Below are positions 1 through 8,147 of a stretch of 10,739 nucleotides of DNA, one piece after another. The notes below the pieces were generated by a model. The model saw only the letters and a program-made list of their open reading frames with translations. It made no database searches and had not been told where the DNA came from. A program made the translations under genes and the position numbers. The stretch's first letter is position 1, and every line of letters starts with the position of its first letter. The stretch is taken from assembly GCA_002400365.1 (NCBI GenBank), contig DHFK01000143.1, forward strand, positions 3,073-13,811, given 5' to 3'. Source of the DNA: Anaerolineales bacterium UBA4826. GTDB lineage: Bacteria > Chloroflexota > Anaerolineae > UBA4142.

Positions 1-1652
1 TTGTCGTTCTTCCACATAAAGCCGCCGGTCGGAACACCGCCCTTGGCCGGGTTCTGCGAACCACCCACGGAAACCACTTCGTTGATAAAGTTGTTTTCGT
101 CGGGATAGTCCATGCACCAACCCATGCGGAAGACCTGCGGCGTGTCCGGGCTCTTCGTCGTCACCAGGTAGACTTTCCATTCCTGGTTCGTCAGTTTCGC
201 GTTCAGCCCCAGATTGTCCTTCCACTGCTGCTGGACGAACTCGGCGATGCGCTGGTGCCCGGAGGACGTGTTGAACATGTAGGTAATATCCAACTTGTCC
301 ACCGTCGTGTTCAGTTCCTTCAACGCTGCTGCCAGGTACTCCTTGGCTTTCGCGACGTTGTACTTGACGCCCAGATCGGGGCTATCCTTCATCGTCGGCG
401 CGGCGGCGATACCCGGGCGCCCGAACCATTGCGCCGGTTCCTGACCGCCCTTGAGCACGGTGTCAATCAGTTTCTGGCGATCAATCGAGAACGACAGCGC
501 GCGGCGCAGGTTCGCGTTGCTCACGTACTTGGCTTGGGTGTTGAAACCGAGGTAGTACGTGCAGAGAACGGGCGCTGTGACCATCATCTTCGACAGTTTG
601 GCGTCCGCCTTCACGCGATCAATGTCGCCGGTCGGCACGGCGGCCGAATCGAGATTGCCCGCTTCGAATTCGGCCATGGCGGGGGCTTCGTCAAGCATCT
701 TGAAGGAGACTTCGTCAACCTTCGGCTGTGGGATTTCTTTGCTCCCCGGCCAGAACGGGTTCTTGACGATGGTCATGGTCGAGTCGTGGACCCATTCCTT
801 GAGCGTGTAGGGTCCGAAGGACTGGAAAAAGCCCGGCTCGATCCAGCGCTCGGCGCGCGCGGTTGTGCAGTCGTCACCCTCGATCAGCCAACGGGGGGTC
901 GCGTACGCGGTCCACAACCCCGCGATGTTGAGGTTGTACACTGCGGCTTCCTTGAAGGTCATCACGAGCGTCGTATCGTTGACTGCCTTCACGCCGACTT
1001 TTTTCGTGTCGGTGATCGTGCCGGAGTTGTAATCGTCCGCGCCTGCGATGACAAAGCCCAACACGTAGGCGTAGGGCGAAGCCGTCTTGGGGTCGAGCGC
1101 ACGCAAGATGCCGTACTCAAAGTCCTTCGCGGTCACGACGCGGTCTTTGGTCTTTTTATCCTTGTCGGGGCAGGTCTGGACTTTGACAACCTTCTTCGTC
1201 GCGCCGTCGTACTTGACCCACGGCACATCACTGCGCAGGGTAAAGGTGTAAACCGTGCCGTCTTTCGAGACGTCCCACTTGGTTGCCATGCCGGGGTTCG
1301 TCGCGCTCGTCACTTCGTCCAAGCGGGTCAAGCCGATGAACGCGTTTTCAATCACGGTGATCGAAGACGTGTCTTCAGCGATGTTGGGGTCCAGCGTCGG
1401 CACATCACCCACACCAAAGTTCTGGCGCAGAACGTTGGGGCGGAGGGCTTTGGTCGGCGCCGCCGTGGGCGCAGCCGTCGGTGGCGGCAGCGGCGTCGTG
1501 GTGATCACGCGCTCGACCGTCTGCGGCGTGCCAGCCACGATCACGGTCTCCTTGACGACCTGTGGCGGCGCGGTCGGCGCCGCCGTCGGCGCGGCGCACG
1601 CGACGATGAGCACCAGGCCGAATAGCACTGCAAGTGCTACGTACTTTTTCAT
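1..1652 (-). CDS. Peptide ABC transporter substrate-binding lipoprotein (SBP-3), C-terminus cut by window edge
   Basis: This is a family 5 extracytoplasmic solute-binding protein (oligopeptide/dipeptide/nickel class), the receptor that delivers solute to a DppBC-type channel. The ATG at 1652 follows a strong AAGGAGG with 5-nt spacing. The N-terminus is a lipoprotein signal: MKKY, a hydrophobic stretch, then LIVAC with the lipidated Cys at residue 19. An Ala/Pro/Thr-rich linker follows to about residue 65. The binding domain then opens with a [12 protein letters not shown] segment, and further on has the family-typical [16 protein letters not shown] and [16 protein letters not shown] stretches. 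About 550 codons lie in the window. Family members usually run 530-600 residues, so only a short C-terminal piece should be missing. It has its own promoter and leader, and lies 273 nt downstream of dppF. It resembles SBP-1 (8145-9815) more than SBP-2, sharing two cysteines (364 and 513 here). The family call is firm; the substrate is unknown. No listed open frame covers it because its stop is outside the window. Confidence 0.93.
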   Translation of the reverse strand, partial: MKKYVALAVLFGLVLIVACAAPTAAPTAPPQVVKETVIVAGTPQTVERVITTTPLPPPTAAPTAAPTKALRPNVLRQNFGVGDVPTLDPNIAEDTSSITVIENAFIGLTRLDEVTSATNPGMATKWDVSKDGTVYTFTLRSDVPWVKYDGATKKVVKVQTCPDKDKKTKDRVVTAKDFEYGILRALDPKTASPYAYVLGFVIAGADDYNSGTITDTKKVGVKAVNDTTLVMTFKEAAVYNLNIAGLWTAYATPRWLIEGDDCTTARAERWIEPGFFQSFGPYTLKEWVHDSTMTIVKNPFWPGSKEIPQPKVDEVSFKMLDEAPAMAEFEAGNLDSAAVPTGDIDRVKADAKLSKMMVTAPVLCTYYLGFNTQAKYVSNANLRRALSFSIDRQKLIDTVLKGGQEPAQWFGRPGIAAAPTMKDSPDLGVKYNVAKAKEYLAAALKELNTTVDKLDITYMFNTSSGHQRIAEFVQQQWKDNLGLNAKLTNQEWKVYLVTTKSPDTPQVFRMGWCMDYPDENNFINEVVSVGGSQNPAKGGVPTGGFMWKND

Positions 1653-1855
1653 CTTCTCCTCCTTGAATTTATGAACCAGTTACGCGCACCGATCAAGATT
1701 CTTGTGCCAGGCACCACCCCCCTCTGCGTTTGCGCTGCATCGTCACGTGAAAACATCCTTGGATAATGATTCAGCCATGCTGCGCGACGATGCGCCGCGT
1801 ATGAGTTCCGGAGCAAGTCACGATATGTTCAGGAGCAATCGGGTTGGGGAATCGC
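1653..1855 (-). other. About 200-nt 5' leader of SBP-3
   Basis: This is the stretch between the predicted transcription start (near 1855) and the SBP-3 start codon. It is unusually long for a binding-protein mRNA. It holds two perfect palindromes: GTGCC-A-GGCAC at 1704-1714 and TCACGTGA at 1743-1750. It also has a GCGC-flanked stretch near 1781-1800. I could not match it to any riboswitch family I know. It may only be untranslated sequence, or it may carry a regulatory fold or operator; nothing here proves either. Two tiny frames on this strand (11 and 15 codons) have no convincing ribosome binding site. Confidence 0.4.
1656..1664 (-). promoter_or_regulatory. Ribosome binding site of SBP-3
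   Basis: On the minus strand AAGGAGG sits 5 nt before the ATG at 1652. It is a near-perfect match to the anti-Shine-Dalgarno sequence and fixes the start of the truncated binding protein. It is the strongest ribosome binding site in the window, in keeping with high expression of a binding protein. Confidence 0.85.
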
Positions 1856-1861
1856 ATTTGA

Positions 1862-1890
1862 AATATACCATACATGGCGCGAATAGTCAA
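1862..1890 (-). promoter_or_regulatory. Sigma70-type promoter of SBP-3
   Basis: On the minus strand TTGACT (1890-1885; 5 of 6 to TTGACA) is followed after exactly 17 nt by TATATT (1867-1862; 5 of 6 to TATAAT). Transcription should begin near 1855. It lies just after the dppF stop at 1926, so SBP-3 can be transcribed apart from the transporter genes. This is a visual consensus match, not an experimentally supported site. Confidence 0.72.
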
Positions 1891-1925
1891 AGAATTTAGC
1901 GCGGCTTTCAATCTCCAACCTCGAA

Positions 1926-2909
1926 TTACACCACATGACACGCCACGAAATGCAGATTGCCCACGTCGCGGAACTCGGGATCCATCTTTTTGCAGATGTC
2001 AATCGCCAACGGGCAGCGCGTGTGGAAACGGCAGCCGCTCGGCGGATTGACCGGGCTGGGCACGTCGCCGACCAGGATGATCCGCTCGCGTTTCTCTTCG
2101 ACGACCGGATCAGGAATCGGCACCGCCGAGAGCAGGGCTTTGGTGTACGGGTGCAGCGGACTTTTGTACAGACTGGTGCGATCGGTCAGTTCTACGATCT
2201 TGCCGAGGTACATCACCGCGACGCGATCGGAAATGTGCCGCACCACCGAAAGATCGTGCGCGATGAACAAATAGGTCAGATTGAACTTTTGCTGCAACTC
2301 TTCCAGCAAGTTGATGATCTGCGCCTGAATCGAAACGTCCAGCGCGCTGATCGGCTCATCGCAGACGATAAAAGCCGGGTTCACCGCGAGCGCGCGCGCC
2401 ACGCCGATGCGCTGGCGCTGACCGCCGGAGAATTCGTGCGGATAGCGATTGACAAAGTACGGATTCAGCCCGACGATTTGCAAAAGTTCCTGCACGCGCT
2501 CTTTCTTCTCCTTGCCCTTGGCGATGTGGTGCACTTCGAGCGGCTCGCCGATAATGTCGCCGACGGTCATGCGCGGATTCAGCGAGGCGTACGGATCCTG
2601 AAAGATCATCTGCATGTTGCGGCGCATCTTGCGCAATTCTTCGCTTTGCATTTTGGCAAGGTTCTTGCCCTGAAAGAACACCTCGCCGGCGGTCGGACGA
2701 TACAACTGCAAGATCGTGCGTCCCGTCGTAGATTTGCCGCAGCCGGACTCACCCACCAAGCCCAGAGTTTCGCCTTTGCGGATGAAAAAACTCAAGCCGT
2801 CCACTGCTTTCACATCGGCGACTTTGCGCTGAAAGATAATGCCCTGGGTGATCGGAAAATACTTGGTCAAGTTATTCACTTCGAGCAGTTTGTCTTGGGA
2901 ATCAGGCAT
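1926..2909 (-). CDS. dppF: Oligopeptide/dipeptide ABC transporter ATP-binding protein, DppF/OppF type
   Basis: This is the second of two cytoplasmic ATPases that power the importer. The 327-residue protein has Walker A GESGCGKS (53-60), Q-loop Gln104, signature FSGGQRQR (160-167), Walker B IVCDEP (181-186) and the switch His218. A C-terminal oligopeptide/dipeptide transporter domain follows, with Cys293, 299, 306 and 324 in a CX5CX6CX17C pattern. I chose the ATG at 2909 because AAGGAG lies 9 nt upstream. A TTG at 2930 would extend the frame by 7 codons but would place the Shine-Dalgarno inside the gene. The gene is separated from dppD by a repeat-filled spacer. F rather than D type is inferred from position and from the '[10 protein letters not shown]...KAVDGLSF' opening typical of DppF/OppF. 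The function is secure; the transported substrate is not known. Confidence 0.95.
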   Translation of the reverse strand: MPDSQDKLLEVNNLTKYFPITQGIIFQRKVADVKAVDGLSFFIRKGETLGLVGESGCGKSTTGRTILQLYRPTAGEVFFQGKNLAKMQSEELRKMRRNMQMIFQDPYASLNPRMTVGDIIGEPLEVHHIAKGKEKKERVQELLQIVGLNPYFVNRYPHEFSGGQRQRIGVARALAVNPAFIVCDEPISALDVSIQAQIINLLEELQQKFNLTYLFIAHDLSVVRHISDRVAVMYLGKIVELTDRTSLYKSPLHPYTKALLSAVPIPDPVVEEKRERIILVGDVPSPVNPPSGCRFHTRCPLAIDICKKMDPEFRDVGNLHFVACHVV

Positions 2910-2918
2910 TTTGAGAAA

Positions 2919-2924
2919 CTCCTT
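2919..2924 (-). promoter_or_regulatory. Ribosome binding site of dppF (decides the start)
   Basis: AAGGAG on the minus strand lies 9 nt before the ATG at 2909. It supports that codon over the in-frame TTG at 2930, which has no such signal upstream because it lies inside the repeat. Confidence 0.7.
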
Positions 2925-2931
2925 TGTCAAC

Positions 2932-3020
2932 GATCAGTTATCAGTTGTCAGTTATTGGTTATCAGTCACCCGTATCCGCCTACTGATGACTGGTAACAGA
3001 TAACTGATGACTGATAACCG
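2932..3020. repeat. Imperfect inverted repeat of TCAGTTATCAG units in the dppD-dppF spacer
   Basis: The left arm is built from tandem, degenerate TCAGTTATCAG-like units (about 2932-2968). The right arm (about 2982-3020) carries the same units in the opposite orientation. Over 28 aligned positions, 2941-2968 against the reverse complement of the right arm match at 23. In the transcript this would fold into a long stem. The arm starts about 4 nt after the dppD stop (3024-3026) and the repeat ends just before the dppF ribosome binding site. No U-tract follows, so a classic terminator is unlikely. Confidence 0.75.
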
Positions 3021-3023
3021 GTT

Positions 3024-4028
<1,005 letters not shown>

Positions 4029-4049
4029 TGCCACCTCAGCTTCAATTTT

Positions 4050-4133
4050 CGATTTGCGATTTTCGATTTCTGATTTTTCAGTTCACCTCGCGCGCTGCCC
4101 AATCGAAAATCAGAAATTGAAAATCAGAAATCT
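4050..4133. repeat. Inverted repeat of GATTTTCGATTTCTG units in the dppC-dppD spacer
   Basis: The left core arm 4058-4077 (gattttcgatttctgatttt) and the reverse complement of 4106-4125 match at 19 of 20 positions. Weaker pairing extends outward to about 4050 and 4133. Each arm is itself made of short GATTT-type repeats. On the coding strand the arm starts within the dppC stop codon (TAG, 4134-4132). A GC-rich loop (about 4081-4104) separates the arms. No run of U follows the second arm, so it looks like an mRNA hairpin or small mobile palindrome, not a standard terminator. Confidence 0.8.
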
Positions 4134-5076
4134 ATTCTATCTCCGGATTCAGCGCTTCGTTCAAACCGTCGCCGAAAAAGTTGAACGCGAACACGACGGC
4201 GGCGAGGACCAAGCCGGGGATGAACACCAACCAGATCATTTGCGGAAACGTCCGCCAATAGCGTCCCGCGTTATCGGCGAGAATGTTGCCCCAACTCGGC
4301 GCGGGCGGCTGCAAGCCAATGCCCAGAAAACTCAGATAGCCCTCGGAAAGCGCGATGTCGCCCATGCCCATAGACAGCGCGACGATGATCGGCGTAATGG
4401 CGTTGGGCAGAATGTGGCGCGCGATCACGCGCCAGGTCGGCACGCCGAGCGCGCGCGCGCCGATGACAAACTCGCGCTCTTTGAGCATCAGCACTTGCCC
4501 GCGCACCATGCGCGCCAAGCCGCCCCACCCGACGCCGCCCAGCGCGATGATGACCACGGCATAGTCGAGATAGCCGCTGCGCACCAAATCGTTCAGCCCG
4601 ATCGCCTTTGCCCAATTGAGGATCCCCGGTTTGAGCGTCGCCGCGACGAGAAACACGAACAACAAGCCGGGAAAGGCGAACAAGACGTCCACGACGCGCA
4701 TGATCAGCGTATCCACCCAGCCGCCCCAATAGCCCGCCGCCGCGCCCAGCGGGAGCCCCAGCGCCAGGTCAATGATGGTCACCATGACGATGACAAAGAC
4801 TGCCGAACGCGCGCCCCAGATCACGCGGCTCAACATATCGCGGCCCAGGTCGTCGGTGCCCAACCAATGCGCCGGGCTGGGCGCTTGCCGGGCGGCGTTC
4901 AGGTTTTGCTGATCGTACGCGTACGGCGCGAGGGCTGGCGCAAAAATCGCCATCAGCGCTACCATCAGAATGACCAGCGCCCCCAACAACGCCGGCGGGT
5001 TGCGCGCGATCCGCCCGGCGAGTTGCATTATAGGCGCGCGCGCTCGCGGTGTCAAAATATCAGCAGACTGCGCCAT
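4132..5076 (-). CDS. dppC: Peptide ABC transporter permease, DppC/OppC type
   Basis: This is the second integral membrane subunit of the channel. The 314-residue protein has a first membrane segment (about 27-49) and then HWLGTDDLGRD (70-80), the HxLGTDxxGRD signature of DppC/OppC. Several further membrane segments follow. The cytoplasmic EAA loop (about 202-222, EFVIGARALGVPTW) contacts the ATPases. The C-terminal LSFLGIG (248-254), PPAPSWG (257-263) and FGDGLNEALNP (301-311) are all family landmarks. The start ATG at 5076 overlaps the dppB stop as TGATG and has no Shine-Dalgarno, so translation is probably coupled to dppB. The same frame stays open upstream to 5673, but that part overlaps dppB and is an artefact. 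It is followed by an inverted-repeat spacer and dppD. Confidence 0.95.
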   Translation of the reverse strand: MAQSADILTPRARAPIMQLAGRIARNPPALLGALVILMVALMAIFAPALAPYAYDQQNLNAARQAPSPAHWLGTDDLGRDMLSRVIWGARSAVFVIVMVTIIDLALGLPLGAAAGYWGGWVDTLIMRVVDVLFAFPGLLFVFLVAATLKPGILNWAKAIGLNDLVRSGYLDYAVVIIALGGVGWGGLARMVRGQVLMLKEREFVIGARALGVPTWRVIARHILPNAITPIIVALSMGMGDIALSEGYLSFLGIGLQPPAPSWGNILADNAGRYWRTFPQMIWLVFIPGLVLAAVVFAFNFFGDGLNEALNPEIE

Positions 5077-6056
5077 CAGGACTGCCGAATCCGCGGATCG
5101 AGAAAACCATACAGCACATCCACGAACAGATTGGCAAGGATGTAGGCCACCGCGATCAAGAGTGTGAGCGCCATTATCACATAGTAATCGCGCGAGATCA
5201 GCGCATCGAACGCCAATTGACCGACGCCGGGCACGTCGAACCAGTTCTCGACCAGGAACGATCCCGCCACCAAGCCGCCGAGCATCAACCCCAGAATCGT
5301 CGCAATCGGAATGAGCGCGTTGCGCATGGCGTGCCGCACGACGACGACGCGCTCGCGCAACCCTTTTGCGCGCGCGGTGCGAATATAGTCCTCGCTCAGG
5401 ACTTCGATCATGCCGGCGCGCATCTGCCGCGTGAGCACCGCAATCACGCCCAGGGATTCGATAAAGGCGGGCAAAATGATCTTCGGGCTGAACAAGCCGT
5501 CCCAGTGCCCTTGTACCATCGGCAAGAACGGTCCGATCGAAAAGGTGAAGTTTGTCGCCGCGAGCGTGAACTCGTGCCGCCGCGAAAAGATGAAGGTGAG
5601 AACGGGGTTTAGAAAGATGATGGGGAAGGAAATGCCGGCGACGACGATGCCGCGCACGACCAAATCCAGCCACGTGTCGCGTTTCAAGCCAGCCACCAGT
5701 CCCAGCGGAACGCCGATCGCGCAGCCAAGCAGAATCGCGACCAAGTTGAGTTGAATCGTCGCCGGCAGTTTCTCGGCAATCAACACGCCGACGGGCTGAT
5801 CGCGATACTTGACCAGCGAGTAGCCAAAGTTGCCTTGCAGGGCGTTCGCGACATAGTTCAGGTACTGGATGTAGAAAGGTTGGTCAAAGCCGTACTCATG
5901 GCGCAGCCGTTCGATGGTCTCGGGGTTGGCGTGCATGCCCAACATGACTTGCACGGGGTCTCCCGGACCATACAGTCCCAGCGCGAACGTAATGACCGAG
6001 ACGAAGAAGAGAAGAATCGGCAACCACACGAGTCGCCGGATCACAAAAGCCGCCAT
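5076..6056 (-). CDS. dppB: Peptide ABC transporter permease, DppB/OppB type
   Basis: This is the first channel subunit of the importer, in the cytoplasmic membrane. The 326-residue protein has an N-terminal membrane segment (about 9-29) followed by PGDPVQVML (31-39), a DppB/OppB hallmark. The domain around residues 95-310 has several more membrane segments. The EAA loop lies at about 222-242 (EDYIRTARAKGLRER), and the tail LYGFLDPRIR (315-324) is canonical. The start ATG at 6056 is supported by AAGGA 5 nt upstream. The length fits the family. It overlaps dppC by one base (TGATG). It is separated from SBP-2 by a 154-nt palindromic spacer, so either the operon reads through this structure or expression drops there. 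Confidence 0.95.
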   Translation of the reverse strand: MAAFVIRRLVWLPILLFFVSVITFALGLYGPGDPVQVMLGMHANPETIERLRHEYGFDQPFYIQYLNYVANALQGNFGYSLVKYRDQPVGVLIAEKLPATIQLNLVAILLGCAIGVPLGLVAGLKRDTWLDLVVRGIVVAGISFPIIFLNPVLTFIFSRRHEFTLAATNFTFSIGPFLPMVQGHWDGLFSPKIILPAFIESLGVIAVLTRQMRAGMIEVLSEDYIRTARAKGLRERVVVVRHAMRNALIPIATILGLMLGGLVAGSFLVENWFDVPGVGQLAFDALISRDYYVIMALTLLIAVAYILANLFVDVLYGFLDPRIRQS

Positions 6057-6079
6057 TGGCTTCCTTCAGTGGAATATGT

Positions 6080-6213
6080 GTCGAGGGTCGAGTGACGAGC
6101 GGTAGGTCATTGCGAGGAGCGTTGTGTGCGACGAAGCAATCCCCAAAGTACTTGGGAGATTGCTTCGCTCCGCTCGCAATGACACCCCGCCACTCGTCAC
6201 TCGTCACCCGTCA
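6080..6213. repeat. Nested palindromic element with GTCATTGCGAGGAGC ends (SBP-2/dppB spacer)
   Basis: The inner arms are gtcattgcgaggagc... (6106-6144) and its inverted partner ending in ...gctcgcaatgac (6154-6183). They flank a centre ccc-aaagtactt-ggg, itself palindromic. Outer arms of GTGACGAG-type units lie at about 6085-6102 and 6187-6213. The inner sequence matches a GTCATTGCGAGGAGCGAAGC-type interspersed palindrome that I recall from many bacterial genomes, including Chloroflexota. The SBP-2 stop codon (TGA, 6213-6211) lies inside the outermost unit. No transposase is present, so this is a non-autonomous (MITE- or REP-like) repeat, or a processing and stability hairpin. Confidence 0.85.
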
Positions 6214-7929
6214 CTTTTCTAGTGAAACGTATTTGAGTCGCGGAATAATCATCGGCGGATAGATCATTCCTTTGACGTAGGGTTTGGTCAGCCAGTATTG
6301 CCGCGAGTACGTCAGCGGCATCACCGGAAAATCGGCAAGGATCATTTGCTCGACTTGCTGATACAACTTGAAGCGCGTGGCGGTATCTTTCTCCAAGCCC
6401 GCTTGATCCAATATCTTGTCTGCTTCGGGATTGGAATACGCCGACCAATTCTGGGTGCTGCCGGTGCGGAAGAGAATCTCGACAAAGTTCTGTGGGTCGG
6501 CATAGTCGGCGATCCAACCAATATCGAAAATCTGGTAGGGGTTACGCGATGGGTCGTTCAGTTGTCCGATGAAGGTCGCCCAATCGGTTTGCTGAATCGA
6601 GATGTTGACGCCGAGCGCATCTTTGATCATCGCCGTCATCGCCTGGATGTCTTGCGCCGCCGCGCCGCCGGCGCCGACCGTCGTCCAGGTGATGTCGGGC
6701 AGTTTGCCGGCGTACTTGGATTCAGCCAAGAGTTGCTTGGCTTTGGCGAGATCGTACGGCGGTTTGCCCCCCGGCTCGGTATAGCCCGGCATGCCGGGTG
6801 GGAGGATGCTGTTGGCAACCAGCGGCATCTTTTGGAAGACAACGTCCACCACCTTTTGCCGATCGATCGCGAGCGCAAACGCCTGGCGCACCTTTGGGTC
6901 GTCGAACGGCGGCTTGCGCGTGTTAAAGACGACGAACTGCGTGGAGAGTTCGGGACCGACGAACAACTCTTTGTTCAAGGGGCTGGAGGGATCGCTCACG
7001 CGCTCGATGTCGCTGATGAACACGCGCGTCGAGTCGAGGTCGCCGTTCTCGTACAGCGTCATGAACGAACCGCCGCCGAGGATGAACTGCACTTCGTCAA
7101 CCTGGGGCTTGGGCTCGAGGTAATAGTTCTCGTTCTTGGCAAGCACGATGCGCTGCGAGCGGACGTACTCTTTCAACTTGAAGGGACCGGTGCCGTTCGG
7201 CCTGTCCGTCCACGTGCGCCCGCCGCGCTCTACGTTGTTCTTGTCAACCACGTACGCGGTTGGAAACGTCAACTTGGCGAGAAAGTACGCTTTCGGTTGG
7301 TCAATCGTGATCTTGAGCGTGTAATCGTCAATGACCTGAACGCCGCTGACCTCCGCCGCCTTGCGGTTTAGTTTATCTTTGACGCCGACAATGTCACCCA
7401 GGTAGGTGTCGGCGGTTGGCGATGCGGTTGCCGGATTTGCCGCGCGCTCGATCGTGTACTTGAAATCCTGCGCGGTGACCGGGCGTCCGTCCTGAAATTT
7501 CACTTCTTTGCGGAGATAGAACGTTAAAGTCTTGCGGTCTTCGCTAATGTCCCACTTTTCCGCGATGTCTGGTTGCACCTTGAGATTCGGATCGAGCGTG
7601 ACTAGACCACTGAAGATTTCGGCGACGTACACCGCCGATTCCGCATCGCCGGCGAGCGCGGGGTCCAGCGTGGGCGGATCGCCGCCGCCGCCGCTGCCGC
7701 CGGGCAGGCGCAAGACTTTTTTCCCGCTGGTCGCGGGCGCGCGGGTGGGCACGACAGATGTCCGGCCGGGCGCAGCCGTAGCGCCGAGCGCCGGCGCTGC
7801 AGGGCTGCCGGCTTGGGTCAGCATAAAGACGGCGGCGGCGCCCAGGCAGATTGCGCCGAACAACGCGACGACCAGAATGACGACGATTCCTAGCAACCAG
7901 CGGTTGCCGGTTTCACTGCTATTAGACAT
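6211..7929 (-). CDS. Peptide ABC transporter substrate-binding protein, membrane-anchored (SBP-2)
   Basis: This is a family 5 solute-binding protein of 572 residues, immediately upstream of dppBCDF. The ATG at 7929 follows GAGAGG with 5-nt spacing; an in-frame codon at 7965 would add 12 residues ahead of this signal and is less likely. The N-terminus is polar (MSNSSETGNR), then has one strong membrane segment (about 11-37) and a Pro/Ala/Thr linker (about 38-69). The binding domain starts near residue 72 (PPTLDPALAGD) and includes VTAQDFKYTIERAANP and VRQAFALAIDRQKVVD. The single Cys near residue 28 lacks a proper lipobox (GAIC), so anchoring by an uncleaved helix is more likely than lipidation. 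It lacks the cysteine pair shared by SBP-1 and SBP-3. It has its own promoter and ends inside a palindromic element. Confidence 0.94.
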   Translation of the reverse strand: MSNSSETGNRWLLGIVVILVVALFGAICLGAAAVFMLTQAGSPAAPALGATAAPGRTSVVPTRAPATSGKKVLRLPGGSGGGGDPPTLDPALAGDAESAVYVAEIFSGLVTLDPNLKVQPDIAEKWDISEDRKTLTFYLRKEVKFQDGRPVTAQDFKYTIERAANPATASPTADTYLGDIVGVKDKLNRKAAEVSGVQVIDDYTLKITIDQPKAYFLAKLTFPTAYVVDKNNVERGGRTWTDRPNGTGPFKLKEYVRSQRIVLAKNENYYLEPKPQVDEVQFILGGGSFMTLYENGDLDSTRVFISDIERVSDPSSPLNKELFVGPELSTQFVVFNTRKPPFDDPKVRQAFALAIDRQKVVDVVFQKMPLVANSILPPGMPGYTEPGGKPPYDLAKAKQLLAESKYAGKLPDITWTTVGAGGAAAQDIQAMTAMIKDALGVNISIQQTDWATFIGQLNDPSRNPYQIFDIGWIADYADPQNFVEILFRTGSTQNWSAYSNPEADKILDQAGLEKDTATRFKLYQQVEQMILADFPVMPLTYSRQYWLTKPYVKGMIYPPMIIPRLKYVSLEK

Positions 7930-7940
7930 TCCTTCCTCTC
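7930..7940 (-). promoter_or_regulatory. Ribosome binding site of SBP-2 (decides the start)
   Basis: GAGAGG (7940-7935) followed by AAGGA, directly before the ATG at 7929, gives a purine-rich Shine-Dalgarno. It rules in favour of this start over the upstream in-frame codon at 7965. Confidence 0.7.
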
Positions 7941-7987
7941 GGGTTACTTGATGCGCGCGGAGCAAAACCTGCTCTCAAATTGCGCCA

Positions 7988-8016
7988 ATGGTACACGCGG
8001 TTGCCATTCTTGTCAA
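7988..8016 (-). promoter_or_regulatory. Sigma70-type promoter of SBP-2
   Basis: On the minus strand there is a perfect TTGACA (8016-8011), a 17-nt spacer and TACCAT (7993-7988; 4 of 6 to TATAAT). Transcription should start near 7981, giving a leader of about 50 nt to the ATG at 7929. The promoter lies just after the inverted repeat that follows SBP-1, so SBP-2 and dppBCDF can be expressed without SBP-1. This is a consensus match only. Confidence 0.62.
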
Positions 8017-8023
8017 GCGCAAG

Positions 8024-8147
8024 TAATTTCAGATTGCAGATTGCAGATTGCAGATTTTGAATCGCACCTGGCGCGCCGGCTTACCCTTCTACGTGCCGTA
8101 ATAGAGAGTTTTTCAATCTGCAATCTGAAATTTGAAATCTGAAATTA
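8024..8147. repeat. Inverted repeat of CAGATTG units behind SBP-1
   Basis: The left arm (8024-8060) is tandem CAGATTG repeats framed by taatttcagatt. The right arm (8113-8147), read in reverse complement, is taatttcagatt, then a diverged unit, then cagattgcagatt. The arms agree at roughly 30 of 33 aligned positions, allowing a 2-nt gap near the loop. On the coding strand the arm opens with TAA, which is the SBP-1 stop codon (8147-8145). The loop (about 8061-8112) is GC-rich. No U-tract follows, so it is not a standard terminator. Confidence 0.82.

Noticed and set aside
255..1625. Long 456-codon plus-strand open frame opposite SBP-3
   Set aside because: It is antisense to a clear family 5 binding protein. 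The translation is Arg/His/Gly-rich with no recognisable domain, as expected from a GC-rich shadow frame.
1700..1775. Two tiny minus-strand frames in the SBP-3 leader (about 11 and 15 codons) as leader peptides
   Set aside because: No convincing ribosome binding site and no run of a regulatory codon, so there is no support for attenuation.
2905..2930. TTGACA at 2930-2925 as a -35 element for dppF
   Set aside because: No -10-like hexamer lies 16-18 nt downstream, and that position is already inside the dppF coding region.
2932..3020. CRISPR-like array because of tandem TCAGTTATCAG units
   Set aside because: Units are contiguous and degenerate with no unique spacers, and arms are in opposite orientation; it is an inverted repeat.
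5077..5673. Upstream extension of the dppC frame
   Set aside because: It overlaps the dppB coding sequence in another frame. The DppC signature begins only after the ATG at 5076.
6057..6110. A separate promoter for dppB in the palindromic spacer
   Set aside because: A CATATT-like -10 can be seen but there is no matching -35 at suitable distance.
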